Of a DNA stretch of 64,000 nucleotides, positions 13,183-24,757 are shown piece by piece. How positions within the stretch are numbered: position 1 is the first letter of the stretch; each line of letters starts with the position of its first letter. The position numbers and the translations under genes are program-made. The notes under the pieces are model-generated. The model made no database searches. It had not been told where the DNA came from and saw only the letters and a program-made list of their open reading frames with translations. This stretch comes from Procambarus clarkii (taxonomy: Eukaryota > Arthropoda > Malacostraca > Decapoda > Cambaridae): NCBI RefSeq assembly GCF_040958095.1, contig NC_091172.1:8151111-8215110 (forward strand), written 5' to 3'.

Positions 13183-13944
13183 GATGACAGCTACAGTCAA
13201 CACTCGCCAGCAACACCTACCCAGAACACACAGGCTTGTAACACTAGCCAGCAGCAATTACCCGGAACACCACACGCCTACAAGTCTGGTCCTCAACATT
13301 TATGGGCAACACTCACGCTCACCACACACCTGCACTTGCAATACTCACCCACAATACAAGCTTGCAACACGATACATATTCATTTACATATTTACAATAA
13401 TGTTTAAGCAAAAATTCTTGCTTTTGCGCCACGTTAAGGTTCGACACAAAATGGAGGCTGAGCCCAGGAGCTAACCATCCAGATAATGCCTTTTTAATGG
13501 TGCCAAACTTGGGGGGGGGAGGAGCAAGGTGGAGGAAATGGATTATTTTTTTTACAAATCGAATCAAATAATTCAGGCTTCTGAAGTTTTGACAAATATA
13601 AATTGTGGTGCAGATATTTATGTGAAGTGTGGCAATCTTGCTCCGCTGTACAGACATGTTAAGTTGGTCAGATCACAAGAGGAACGTTGATTTAGTAAAG
13701 AATTTATCCAGATTTATAGCAGGCACATTCATCCACACACACACACACACACATTTTATATGTGTGTGTGTCTCCCCCCCAGAGCGCCTAGGCCGCTCGA
13801 GGGGACAGATTGTTCTGAACCGGTCGCTATAGCCTCGTGAAGACCTGTCATCCCGTAGTTTCGGCCAAAATTACGAGAAACACCGTCCAACGCGACATTA
13901 AGTTTAACTCGATAGTATCATTCCACTCCTCGCGGCTTCCTCCA
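13183..13944. other. Intergenic stretch with short CA/TG runs
   Basis: No gene recognised. 13195-13360 is CA-rich with repeated CAACAC and CAGCAAC motifs. A (CA)n run lies near 13734-13752 and a short (TG)n run follows at about 13761-13770. A G9 run lies near 13511. Small open frames here have no family resemblance. Confidence 0.5.
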
Positions 13945-14182
13945 TCACAATCCGTAGAGGCATAAACAACCTTCGTCTCTTTTATATAGGTTTGCTTTAT
14001 GTCTGGAGAGTTCTTCATGAGCAATTTGGAAGTCTGCTCTCTCTTGTAACATATGTGGTGAATTGCGTCTTCTGTTCAGTGGTGGTAGGGGTCACATTTC
14101 TGTTGGTCATGTTTTATAGCATTTTTTCCTTCGTCTTTGAGCCGTTGAAAAGTTGTTCTTGTAATATAATTTTATAGGCTGG
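13945..14182 (-). pseudogene. Penelope-like element relic
   Basis: Read on the minus strand, this stretch aligns by eye with the C-terminal half of the better-preserved Penelope-like copies elsewhere in the window. It gives IKLYYKNNFSTA and then, in another frame, TSKLLMKNSPDIKQ, matching RLFYRNFFSTA and ASLLMRNSPDTKQN of the copy near 38600-38830. It ends just after the position of the VVYAFKCP segment. It is an old fragment with about one or more breaks and no terminal structures of its own. The plus-strand frame over it is a shadow. Confidence 0.7.
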
Positions 14183-14821
14183 ACAGATTGTGTGGTATTA
14201 ACATTATCAGTGATAGTGTGGTGGGAAGAGCACTCCTCGCCTCACTGTTGGTGGTGTACTGGAAAACAATATTACTTTTAACCTTCACTGCCGGAATAGC
14301 CTCGATTCTCTCGGATTAATACAGAACAAGATCTATCTGGTTCACTGGTGCTCGCCAGCCGGTGACGAGATATCCAGGAGTCCGGCGGCAATATCCAGCC
14401 ATAGGGCTTTGCTACTGACAGCTGCCTGGGAGCTCCCTGGACCTGGCCTCTACCTGGGTGGCTTACACACATGCAGCGGGGGAGGACGCCTGTAGCCCAG
14501 CTCTGTCAGTGAGGTGGACAGTGGGAGAGGCCTTCGAGCCCTGAAAGGAACTCGGAAAAAAAGGCATACTTGTTCCTCCTGTTGTTCGCGGTCGTGCAGT
14601 ATGGCTTTCCGTGCAGTAAATGAATTCACTCGTAAAAATAACATTTGTAATTTCACTGTCAGTTTCTTTTCTTCCATTGTACCATACATCAGTCTCTCTC
14701 TCTCTTGTCCTCCCTCCCCTCAGCTGCAGGAGGGTCCAACACGTAATTGCAAGGGATGAACATGCAACAATAACAGGGCGTGTAGTGTGGGCGTGGCTGC
14801 TGCTTGGTCTCTATTAGTAGT
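14183..14821. other. Intergenic stretch, nothing recognised
   Basis: Moderately GC-rich unique sequence. Overlapping open frames of 60-80 codons occur on both strands, none with a recognisable domain. A short CT run sits at 14693-14704. Confidence 0.4.
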
Positions 14822-14970
14822 CCCCAGATGGGTCTTCCTGGACACTCTACCAGGTCACCCAGATGGGTCATTCAGGACACACTACCAGGTCACCCAGATA
14901 GATCATTCAGGACACCCTATCAGGTCACCCAGACAGCTGTACCTAGACAAACATGCCAGGTCATCGAGGC
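14822..14970. repeat. 35-bp tandem repeat
   Basis: About four copies of a 35-bp unit built from CCCAGATGGGTCATTCAGGA followed by CACACTACCAGGTCA. Unit starts lie at 14823, 14858, 14893 and 14928. Later copies diverge. The period is not a multiple of three. Confidence 0.9.
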
Positions 14971-15208
14971 AGAGATAGCAGAGACAACATTCAAGGTCAC
15001 GCAGGCGACTTCCTGGAAATATATTGATTGACGTGTGTCTGTCAGTAGTGAGACGGGATCCAGCACTCCAGCTGGAACATTGCCACGTGGTGTTTAAACA
15101 ATACATCTATACAACATCATGTGTGTCATTTACACAGTACGTGTTACTGTTACTTAAACAAGGGCATGTGCTGTGCCAATTAATACAATGTAAACAATTA
15201 AACGCCCT

Positions 15209-15325
15209 TCATCAACAACAATATATGCTGCGTCAACAATAACATATGCTACGTCAACAATAACACATGCTACGTCAAACAATAACACATACTCCATCAA
15301 AAATAACATGACACATGAACAATAA
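15209..15325. repeat. 22-bp tandem repeat
   Basis: Four to five imperfect copies of a 22-bp unit around CGTCAACAATAACATATGCT, decaying toward 15325. Confidence 0.8.
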
Positions 15326-15897
15326 CTTATACTGCAGCAACAATCGCGGGGAAATTAGTATTGTTTATATAATTGGTCGAGAGAGGACTGTTGAACAGTT
15401 ATATTTTGTTTAGTTTCCACACAAATTAAATCTGGTTAGTTTAATTTCATTATAATTACTTTAATATTTAGACCTTCCATCTGGCTGTTGAGCTTTGGCT
15501 CAGGTTTGATGTAAATGTAGTGTGATGGGTTGTGGTAGTGCAGCTATACTGAACCAAGGTGGTATGGCTCTCCATCACACAAATAAACTAAAAATGCTGT
15601 TATTGGCCCTTGCAGTGTGTAAGTCGCAGGTGGAAACAAATGAAAATCATCAAATAAATAATTAAAACGATTTACTGAAATATTAATGAACAAAAATGGC
15701 CCCTGAGACACTTGGCTGTTATTATAGAACAAATAGGTAAATGAAAGTTTAAATCTAATACAAGAGTATACTGGTGTGCTGAAGAGAACTACCACACCAC
15801 TACAGCATCCAGCACACGACGTAGGCTGAGGGCAGACGGCGTTGCAGGAGACTAAGGTGATCTAAGAGCACTAAGAGAGGGAGACTGGCTCTCTAGG
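15326..15897. other. Intergenic stretch, AT-rich
   Basis: AT-rich unique DNA without recognised genes. An 83-codon minus-strand frame at 15544-15795 starts with a hydrophobic stretch but has no known relative and no supporting context. Confidence 0.4.
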
Positions 15898-15985
15898 GTT
15901 GTTGTTGTTGTTTTAGATTTAGCTACTCAGAACGAAATATTCATGTAGCACGGGCTATGGTGAGCCCGTAATTGTGTTCTGTTAT
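15898..15985 (+). mobile_element. SINE-like element, partial (GTT-headed)
   Basis: A (GTT)n run followed by TTTTAGATTTAGCTACTC and then GTAGCACGGGCTATGGTGAG. The same arrangement recurs at 50938-51045 (GTTGTTGTTGTTTTAGATTC ... GCTATGGTGAGCCCG), so this is a dispersed short repeat, here missing the last third. Calling it a SINE is inference from its size and dispersed occurrence. Confidence 0.65.
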
Positions 15986-16776
15986 TTGTGATAACCTTGT
16001 TACTCTGATATTTGGGTTAAGGTTTTAAATGGAGGTGGGGTTTCCTCCTTTTTCCCTGTTTCTTTTTTGCTTCTGTTTTAGTTGTGTTTTAATAACATTA
16101 TCTTGGTGGCGGATGTTTGCTCTCTAGGGAGGTTGTGACCTTTATATAGTCTGGCAGTGATGACTCATCCGGTGTCAACGCAAAGTGGTAACAAATGCTA
16201 CTAGCAAACTGCTAGTTTGTGGCTGGTGGCACCTTTGTGTTGAGGCGCCGCACTGCTAGTTGAAGGCGGATAACTACTTGTTTGTGAAGGCAAACCACAG
16301 CATGGCGGTTTGTGAAGGCAACCACAAACCATCAACCATTTGTGAAGGCAACCACAAACCACGTGCACCCAGTTAGCTGAGGTGCACGGCTTGCCGCCGA
16401 GTCGTACCAGGCCGTGCCAGGCCCTGGGGGGTACGGAGAGGTGGCAGGACTGATGACTGATCTTGGCTGGTGTAGAGGTGGACTTCCAGTGCAGAGGCAT
16501 TGAGTGTTAGTAGGAAAGGCAGTTCCACAGCTATGCAGGGGATTCACGGGACAGTAGCATTTATTATCCACGTTAAACCAGAGCCTGCTTCTATTCTAAT
16601 TTGTTTTATATATGATGACTGGACTGTGTAAACAATAGTTAGTAATTCATAATTGAAGAGTCTGGCTGGGCAGGTAGAAAATACGGGCCTTGACACGCGG
16701 TTGATAACAGGGCTGCCCAGCATCCTATTGGTATTGATTTTATTTCACCAAATTATCTTACATCAATAATTATATG
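15986..16776. other. Intergenic stretch with local duplications
   Basis: No gene recognised. 16255-16370 contains three imperfect copies of a motif with TTTGTGAAGGCAACCACAAA, a small local tandem duplication. The rest looks unique. Confidence 0.5.
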
Positions 16777-16888
16777 AATACCCACAGAAATGACAATAGC
16801 ATGATATTTTAAATGAATAAATCCACAATTGCCATGATGAGGGTTTATTCATTTGATATATCACGCTATTGTGATTTCTGTGTGTATT
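16777..16888. repeat. 45-bp inverted repeat (palindromic element)
   Basis: Left arm 16777-16821 and right arm 16844-16888 are reverse complements with about five mismatches, separated by 22 bp. The outer end reads AATACCCACAGAAATGACAA and the inner end AAATGAATAAA. It may be the remnant of a small palindromic element or two inverted SINE tails. Confidence 0.75.
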
Positions 16889-17032
16889 GAAGTGAGGGCG
16901 AAGAGGTAGAACAGCTTATTGACAGAGCCTGAGAGCATGGGGGGAATCGTGTAAAACCCCGGTTTGTGTCGCGGAGAGACTGAGGGATCCGTATGTGAGC
17001 AGTAGCAAAGCTGGTTGCAATTCTTATACCAT

Positions 17033-17130
17033 GTCGTGGCGCAGTTGATTAAGGCGTGTCTGGGATCATCCTGGACGTAAGTTCGAACCCTCATCACGGC
17101 CCGTGTGGATTTGTTTATATGAATACCGAT
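17033..17130 (+). mobile_element. tRNA-derived SINE head
   Basis: 17033-17100 can fold like a tRNA. GTCGTGG at the start pairs over seven positions with TCACGGC at 17094-17100 (two G-T pairs). An A-box-like GGCGCAGTTGATTAAGG and a B-box-like GTTCGAACCCT lie at the expected places. The sequence continues beyond the acceptor without CCA and runs into a SINE-like body, so I call a SINE rather than a working tRNA gene. Confidence 0.65.
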
Positions 17131-17230
17131 CGCATGAATACACGAGAGATATTGGTGTTGTCGCGTCTTGACCAGCTCTCACCCGAGTGTTCACTGTATT
17201 CCCACCAACATGTCTGTCATGAGGACTTCC

Positions 17231-17330
17231 AACAGCCTGGCTGACTGGTCCAGCAATGAGGAGGCCTGGGCGAGGACCGGGCCGCGGGGACGCTAAGCCC
17301 CGAAACCATTACAAGATAACCACAAGGTAT
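17231..17330 (+). mobile_element. SINE 3' fragment
   Basis: Contains GAGGCCTGGGCGAGGACCGG, then GCGGGGACGCTAAGCCCCGA and a tail like AAGATAACCACAAGG. The same string ends the fuller copy at 36600-36838 (GGAGGCCTGGTCGAGGACCG ... CAAGATAACCTCAAG). It lacks the tRNA-like head and is 5'-truncated. Confidence 0.75.
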
Positions 17331-17739
17331 GGCCACAATATATCAATGGTCAAGAGTTATCACTCATCTCTAGTTGAAGTGTGACGCCGACACGACTTGA
17401 TTTAGAGGTGGCGAAGGTTTGAAGGGCAGCAGAACAATATTTAGGCCGCGTAATGACAACGTCGTCACTCAGGGGCGGCTGTCATCTGTGTACAGCCAGA
17501 CAAATGGAAATATACACTGCTGGGTCATCTACTCCTGTCAATGGCAGGGCTGGTGCAGCCCTGCCATTGACACTGTAATTAGGAATGATTCTTATTGTGA
17601 AGATAGATTCAGCCACTAGCCGGCAGGGGGTGCAGAGGTGCCCGCCTGTCCTCCAGTAGTTGCCCGGCGTATGTGGTGGTTGGTGGACACTTGTTGTTTT
17701 GTTGACTTGGCTTGCGTGATGGGGGGACCCCTTTCCCCC
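17331..17739. other. Intergenic stretch, nothing recognised
   Basis: Unique sequence with short open frames on both strands. A small inverted repeat GGCAGGGCTGGTGCAGCCCTGCC lies near 17540-17565. No element ends seen. Confidence 0.4.
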
Positions 17740-18361
17740 GTTTTGCAGGCTCATTTGGTGGGCCTGGAATATACTGAACGGGCCCATTACCCAACTGTGG
17801 AATTAGTAATGTATGATATGCTGCATGTCTCCGTGGCGGCGATCAATGGTGTGGAATTGGTGTCTTCGCATCAGGCTATTGTGAAATTTGCACATGGGGA
17901 CGACTACAGGAAGTTTCTATGCAGAGTTTGATACTTATGAGTCTGCAGGTGTCGATGGGGTGGTATCCAGGGCGGCAATGTCGCCTCTGACAGTGGTGGA
18001 CGGGGTTCACGTGCCTGCTGCTGCCGCCGGTGACAATGTCTCTCCGTTAACCTCTGTTTCTTCTCCTGCAGGGGGTTCCCTGCAGTGCCGGGTGGTCCCT
18101 CCTCCTGTGGTGGGTGGCACGGAAGGTGATGTGGGCCGGGGCCTTATGGTGGTCCTTAGGAATGATATCCGTCGCGGAGATTCTGTGCCGGTGCCCGACC
18201 CTGTGGCTATTGTTCCAGATATGGCCCCTGTGGTGTTACCCCCTGATGTGCCTCCTCCTGTGGTGCAGCCCGCTGCGGACGTGTCTGGCGAGGTTGACCA
18301 GGATGGCCGGCCTGTTGGTGAAGATGTTTTCGACGAAATACTTACTAGCGAGACACCCTAA
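17740..18361 (+). pseudogene. LINE ORF1-like (gag-like) fragment
   Basis: In one frame, 17740-17931 reads VELVMYDMLHVSVAAINGVE then a segment ending IVKFAHGDDYRKFLCRV. The +1 frame continues from about 17925 to a stop at 18361 with a proline/valine-rich, low-complexity tail. The pattern of a short beta-rich module (AINGVEL, IVKFAH) resembles the start of ORF1/gag-like proteins of non-LTR elements, and a comparable but shorter relic lies at 31855-32205. A frame change near 17920-17930 and the absence of clear CCHC knuckles mark it as decayed. A host pseudogene is possible. Confidence 0.4.
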
Positions 18362-18867
18362 CAGTGGGAGCGGGTGTTGACGATCCCTCTGTGCCCGTCT
18401 ATTATTTGGGTACCTCGTGTATGTGTCTTTATGTCCGGGGTTCCAGAATTCATGGCGCGTCCTAGTGCGCCTGTCCATCCTGGTACGGAGTGTCTTTGGG
18501 AAGCCTTCTGTCTCCGGTTTCCGGTGACGGATTTTCCGGAGAAGTATGAGTAGGTGTGACGTTGCTTGCTCTCGTCTCCCGTTTGTTATGTCTGCTGTGG
18601 GTTCGTCGTGAGTATAGTTGTGGGCCTTGAGTTTGTTTATGTTCTGTGTTTTGTACTTTCTATCCACTGGGTCCCAGCGCGTTTTGGTATACTCCATACT
18701 GACCTTGTGGATCAACTAGTGACGCCTTAAACACCGCGTACCGCCCTACGGAGCGGCGAGTCTCTCCAACATACCCCCTTCTGTTCTCGTCACAGCTTCT
18801 CTCTCTTCGGCTGAACGCAATGAGCACTTTTGAAACTCTTATTATTCTCCACATACACGCATCTCCC
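18362..18867. other. Stretch between two LINE-like fragments
   Basis: A clean short frame at about 18445-18553 encodes MARPSAPVHPGTECLWEA and ends EKYE before a stop. This might be the continuation of the preceding LINE-like unit. The remainder is unique. A long minus-strand frame (18236-18715) is rich in arginine and looks like a shadow. Confidence 0.35.
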
Positions 18868-19555
18868 AACATCTGTACTGGTTCAGTCATCGGGAGGTCG
18901 AACCCTTCATGCAAACTGCACCTACTATCAAAAAGAAGAAGTAATTAGGAATAATGCCTTTCAATGCAGAAATGAAGTAAAAGCACAAATTGAGAACTAT
19001 GCCTTTTCAACACAAGCAGAGCTAACTGCCATTGTTGTGGCGTTAAGATTCCTTGAACGAAACACTAACGGTGCAGTCAACTGCACTGATTCAAAAGCAG
19101 CACTACAAAGCCTTAGTAAAAATCGAGCAGAAAATGTTGTGATAGTCGCTGAAATCAAGAGAGTTGTGAGAGTACTAACCAATCAGGGAAGCGTCGTCAA
19201 ATTTATGTGGATCCCCTCCCATGTTGGAATATGTGGAAATGATTGAGAAATGCTGGCTACTGAAGGCGCTGAAGGAGACCATATTGAATACTTCATACCC
19301 AAGACTCCTCTACAAATTTGGGGTATAGTCAGGCAACATCACCGTGACAAGGTAACTGAGGAAACGAGGATAGAAGAACAAATCAGTGAACCTGTACGCT
19401 GGTACAACATGGTTGCTGCTGGCAATCCCACACATAATGGACGAAGAGGAGGTGGCCGCGGCGGTGATTCGGAATGGAAACAACAGTTGAGCAGAGCAGT
19501 TGTAGAATCTATGGTGCGGGTGATGAACACCGCCTTGACACCTGAAAGAATGTGA
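18868..19555 (+). pseudogene. LINE RNase H domain and C-terminal tail, decayed
   Basis: The translation carries a recognisable RNase H fold as found at the C-terminal end of I- or R1-type LINE polymerases: TQAELTAIVVALRFLE (acidic second site), CTDSKAALQSLS (third site), and FMWIPSHVGICGND (the SHVGI.GN motif). The first catalytic segment, normally YTDGS, is degraded to ICTGS near 18868. An in-frame stop at 19244-19246 follows GND, and the same frame continues for 101 codons to 19555, ending with a basic glycine/arginine stretch. The copy is 5'-truncated with no reverse transcriptase visible upstream. It cannot be a working enzyme. Confidence 0.75.
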
Positions 19556-20375
19556 ACATCTAAGAATCATTAGAAATATGTATATAATAATAAACCCCAC
19601 ATTGTTTGAGCTAGGAAAACACTATTTGTCAAACATAGATACTGGTCTTAAGAGATTTCCCCAATTTGCTCTCGCAAGATAACGTAAGATTTTAAAGGTT
19701 GACAATGCTAATATTCTTGTTTGAGGAGCTGTTCACTCGAGACAGTTAAGCAAGTCCCAGCTGTGTCTGGGTACAAGTGACAGGATGAACAACCCATCGG
19801 TTTTTTTTCCTATTGGGGAGTGTTGTACATGCTGCTATGGCGTTATGTCTACTCACAGGATGAGTGGCGCTGCCCAATAAACTCGCCCTTTGGGGCCAAA
19901 TTTGAATTTTGTTTAATGGCGTCAGAGCCCCGCCGCCTCCTTCTACCTCGGGAATCAAGGAGAAAACTCTCCTCTATTATTTACTCATTGAGAGTTTAAA
20001 GACTACTATCCTTATATAAATTCAAATTAACGATAAAAAATCAATTAATTCTTTTAAGAATGAGTTAATTTCTTATATAATTTAAGTGAAATGATAGACA
20101 TCAAACTTAGTTCCCAAATTGATTGTTAAAGTGCTTGACACAGTAATCAGGCGGGACGGGGCGGCCTCTAGGATGGCGCCGCTCTCTATAACTACTCATT
20201 TCTAAATTGTTTGTTAATTTGTCAGTTAGATCTGAAGAGAGTAACGCATTAAGGTTCCTGTTAATATTTTATAATTGAAGGTTGTGCTAATACACATTTC
20301 TCACAAACATAGCATATATGATACGTTAACCCTAACTTGAAGTATGTCAACTGTACCACACACTCTGTCGACACT
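19556..20375. other. Intergenic stretch, nothing recognised
   Basis: AT-rich unique sequence. It has a T8 tract at 19801 and small open frames without domains. No SINE or element end identified. Confidence 0.4.
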
Positions 20376-20376
20376 A

Positions 20377-20462
<86 letters not shown>
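20376..20462. repeat. (CA)n(TA)n compound microsatellite
   Basis: About ten CA units pass directly into about 34 TA units and stop exactly at the end of the first palindromic element at 20463. Confidence 0.97.
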
Positions 20463-20465
<3 letters not shown>

Positions 20466-20848
20466 GTACCTAGTAGCCAGAATGCACTTTTTGGCCTATT
20501 ATTCAAGGCCCGATTTGCCTAATAAGCCAAGTTTTCCTGAATTAATACATTTTCTCTATTTTTTTTTCTTATGAATGATAAAGCTACCCATTTCATTATG
20601 TATGAAGTCAATTTTTTTTTATTGGTGTTAAAATTACCGTAGATATACGACCGAAACTAACCAACCCTACCTAACCTAACCTAACCTATCTTTATAGGTT
20701 AGGTTAGGTTAGGTAGCCGAAAAAGTTAGGTTAGGTTAGGTTAGGTAGGTTAGGTAGTCGAAAAACAATTAATTCATGAAAACTTGGCTTATTAGGCAAA
20801 TCTGGCCTTGCATAGTAGGCTGAGAAGTGCGTTCTGGCTACTAGGTAC

Positions 20849-20851
<3 letters not shown>
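20463..20851 (-). mobile_element. 389-bp palindromic MITE-like element, copy A
   Basis: Starts GTCGTACCTAGTAGCCAG and ends with the reverse complement CTACTAGGTACGAC. The terminal inverted repeats extend about 80 bp, through GCCTAATAAGCCAAGTTTTC. The centre holds inverted telomere-like tracts, (CCTAA)n facing (TTAGG)n around CTATCTTTATAG. It codes for nothing. Both ends abut (AT)n, compatible with a TA target as used by Tc1/mariner-type elements. Orientation is opposite to copies B and C. Confidence 0.88.

Positions 20852-20935
<84 letters not shown>
20852..20935. repeat. (AT)n tract between copies A and B
   Basis: Uninterrupted AT dinucleotides, 84 bp, filling the whole interval between two palindromic elements. 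Confidence 0.98.
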
Positions 20936-20938
<3 letters not shown>

Positions 20939-21321
20939 GTACCTAGTAGCCAGAACGCACTTCTCAGCCTACTATGCAAGGCCCGATTTGCCTAATAAGC
21001 CAAGTTTTCACGAATTAATATTTTTTCGACGACCTAACCTACCTAACCTAACCTAACCTAACTTTTTCTGCTACCTAACTTAACCTAACCTATAAAGATA
21101 GGTTAGGTTAGGTTAGGTAGGGTTGGTTAGGTTCGGTCATATATCTACGTTAATTTTAACTCCAATAAAAAAAAAATGACCTCATACATAATGAAATGGG
21201 TAGCTTTATCATTTCATAACAAAAAAATTAGAGAAAATATAATAATTCAGGAAAACTTGGCTTATTAGGCAAATCGGGCCTTGCATAGTAGGCTGAGAAG
21301 TGCGTTCTGGCTACTAGGTAC

Positions 21322-21324
<3 letters not shown>
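20936..21324 (+). mobile_element. 389-bp palindromic MITE-like element, copy B
   Basis: Same terminal sequence and length as copy A but inverted. Begins GTCGTACCTAGTAGCCAG and ends GGCTACTAGGTACGAC. The internal segment TAATGAAATGGGTAGCTTTA is shared with copy C. Central telomere-like inverted tracts are present. Confidence 0.88.

Positions 21325-21417
<93 letters not shown>
21325..21417. repeat. (AT)n tract
   Basis: 93 bp of AT dinucleotides between copy B and the LINE tail that begins at about 21422. Confidence 0.98.
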
Positions 21418-21420
<3 letters not shown>

Positions 21421-21421
21421 T

Positions 21422-21934
21422 GCAAGACATGAAGAAGTCAACGACATCATCAAGAGGAGCCTCGCCACAGCCCGCTGCCCGGCACAAAGAGAACCACACT
21501 TATCCAGACCTAACGACCCTCAGAAGCGCCCAGATGGGGTCACCTTGCTACCTTGGAAGGATGGTAAGCATGTGGTATGGGACTACACGTGCGCTGCCAC
21601 ACTGGCCAGTACCTACCTCCACTACAGCACACGTGAAAGCGGTGGTGCTGCTTCTTTCAGGGAATCGCAGAAAATTATTAAATACAGAGGTCTAGCACAC
21701 TGCTACAGCTTTGTTCCGATCGGCTCGGAGACCCTCGGTTCGTGGGGAAAATGTGCATTGAAGTTCCTGAAGGAATTGGGGGACAAATTGATCAGCGCTT
21801 CAAAAGACCAGAGAGCAAAAAGTTTCTTGTTCCAGCGCCTCAGTGTTGCGATTCAGAGGGGAAATGCCTGTTGCGTCTTGGGCACTAGTCCAACTTCAGA
21901 GGAATTCGAAGAAGTGTTTGACTTGCAACAATGA
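21422..21934 (+). pseudogene. C-terminal tail of a LINE, restriction-like endonuclease type
   Basis: An open frame enters from the (AT)n tract and runs without interruption to a stop at 21934 (about 170 codons). It begins ARHEEVNDIIKRSLATARCP, as expected downstream of a CCHC finger. The segment KRPDGVTLLPWKDG followed by VVWDYTCAATLA has the spacing of a PD..D-type nuclease site, as in the restriction-like endonuclease of R2/R4/NeSL-group LINEs. The remaining part (FVPIGSETLGSWG, FLFQRLSVAIQRGNA) matches a C-terminal module I remember from invertebrate LINE-like proteins. The copy is 5'-truncated exactly at the microsatellite, with no polymerase domain. Assignment to a clade is inference. 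Confidence 0.65.
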
Positions 21935-21959
21935 TCGAACCCGTCTGTGACATTCATCA

Positions 21960-23061
21960 ATGTTTCCCATTGTTGTGTTTTTCAAGAGATCCATAACCTT
22001 TAATCACCTTTTTGCATTATTATTTTTGTATCAACCCATGTATATCTAGAAGGTTCAAATTTAATGTGTATAGAAAACCTACCAACGTGGGGTGGTTTGT
22101 TCATTATTATTCGAATCATCATTGTAAAGTTAAACAGGCAGTATTTTCAGGAATGTTTCTTCTAGCTTTGAGGGTATGCAGCCCTGAGTTTTTTGATGAA
22201 GAGATAGCTAAAATATATGAAACTGGGAAGAGTTTACAGTACCCTAAGATGTTTTTGGATTGTTCGTTTGGGAAAGCTAAACGTACGTTTTATAATAATG
22301 TCTCCAAAGCGAAACCAGAAAATAGAAACTCATTGGTGGTATCTTATGCGATGGGATTTGAGAAACTTTCCCCAGTTTTTAAGAACCTTAATATCAATTT
22401 GGTGTTCACTAATAATAGGATAAAGTCTAATTTAATAAGAAACTCCCCTGGTACAACAGGTTGTGTGTATTCGATTCCCTGCAATGATTGTGAGTCTGTG
22501 TACCTTGGACAAACAGGAAAATCCTTACAATTACGTATGTCCCAACATGCTTATAGTATAAGAACTGGCCAAACGTCTAATGCTTTGTATCTACATACAA
22601 GTTTGTGTGAACACACTATTAATTGGGATGGGGCGAAAAGCATTGCCAATTGCAATGGCTTTGTGGAACGGAATTTAATTGAGTCTGCGCTAATTAGTCA
22701 ATGTCCAAATCTTCTCAATGTTAGTACTGGTATGTACAAACTTGACCCAGTTTTAAGTTACAATATTGCACAACAGTTTAAGGAAAAACTCTGAAAGGGA
22801 GGCTTACAATGTCTCATTACAATTTTATATTCATTTATTGTGTGTTCATGAGGCTTTTCTTTAATCTTATTCCTTATTCTCTGACCGCTTAATCCTTTTT
22901 GACCTCTCCTGTTTCTGGTAATCCTTTCCCTAGAGATGGGTTGGTCAGGTTCCTTGATGCTGGCCTGTATCCACTCTCTCTTCCTCTAGTCAGTCTGATG
23001 TTGACAACGGCTTTAACAGGCCGAAACGTTCATCTCTCTTTCACATTTCTTTGTGGTTTTT

Positions 23062-23065
<4 letters not shown>
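21960..23065 (+). mobile_element. Penelope-like element, 5'-truncated copy
   Basis: Open frame 22012-22794 (260 codons). It starts in the polymerase thumb (FKFNVYRKPTNVGWFVHYYS) and ends in a GIY-YIG endonuclease (GCVYSIPCNDCESVYLGQTG, then LRMSQHAYSIRTGQ and FVERNLIESALI). That domain pair is the hallmark of Penelope-like elements. The palm with YVDD is missing, so only the C-terminal part remains. A non-coding tail of about 270 bp contains AACAGGCCGAAACGTTC and stops at an (AT)n tract. The family differs from the copies at 32942 and 38269. Confidence 0.88.

Positions 23066-23157
<92 letters not shown>
23066..23157. repeat. (AT)n tract
   Basis: 92 bp of AT dinucleotides joining the Penelope-like tail to palindromic copy C. 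Confidence 0.98.
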
Positions 23158-24218
<1,061 letters not shown>

Positions 24219-24239
24219 ATATATATATATATATATATA
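24219..24239. repeat. Short (AT)n tract
   Basis: About ten AT units at the 5' edge of the minus-strand Penelope-like fragment. Confidence 0.95.
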
Positions 24240-24259
24240 CACTTGTTGTTCTTTGTAGC

Positions 24260-24462
24260 AGCAACAATAACAACATCAACAACAACAACAACAAGGAAGG
24301 AATTATCAGGGGAAAGCGCCAAGCCATTACCACTATATAACACTGGAAAGGGATCAGGATAAGGATTTAGGATGGGACAGGGGGGAGAAGGAATGGTCCC
24401 CAACCACTTAGACAGTCGGGGACTGAACGCTGACCTGCATGAAGCGAGACCATCCAGCCCAA
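24260..24462 (-). mobile_element. tRNA-like SINE with (CAA)n tail
   Basis: Read on the minus strand, it begins GGGCTGGATGGTCTCGCTTC, continues with AGCGTTCAGTCCCCGACTGT and AGTGGTTGGGGACCATTCCT, and ends in a (TTG)n run (CAACAACAAC on the plus strand at 24261-24295). The same element occurs in plus orientation at 35020-35205. A B-box-like GCGTTCAGTCCCC is present. Two dispersed copies and a microsatellite tail support a SINE. Confidence 0.75.
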
Positions 24463-24489
24463 AGAGGAAAAACAGAGCATTAGGAGGAG

Positions 24490-24757
24490 AGCAGCAACCA
24501 CACCACACACCACCACACCACACAGCACCACACAACACACCACCACACACTACCACACCACACACCACCACACCACCACACCACACACCACACACCACCA
24601 CACCACACACCACACACCACCACACCACACACCACCACACCACACACCACCACACCACACACCACCACACAACACACCACCACACACTACCACACCACAC
24701 ACCACCACACCACCACACCACACACCACACACTACCACACCACCACACAACACCATA
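24490..24757. repeat. CCACA-type low-complexity repeat
   Basis: Irregular mixture of CACCA and CACAC units. Frames through it read only His/Thr/Pro or Trp/Cys/Val and are artefacts. Confidence 0.93.

Noticed and set aside
17033-17100. Functional tRNA gene
   Set aside because: The cloverleaf-like ends and boxes are there, but the sequence continues as a SINE-like body and the anticodon arm is poor.
18236-18715. 159-codon arginine-rich minus-strand frame
   Set aside because: It overlaps the ORF1-like plus-strand fragment, has no family resemblance and looks like a shadow of GC-rich sequence.
22990-23035. Hammerhead-like phrase CTGATG ... CCGAAACG in the tail of the first Penelope-like copy
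   Set aside because: GGCTT/AGGCC can form a stem before GAAAC, but 14 nt separate it from the CTGATG start and I found no stem I or III, so the fold is not supported.
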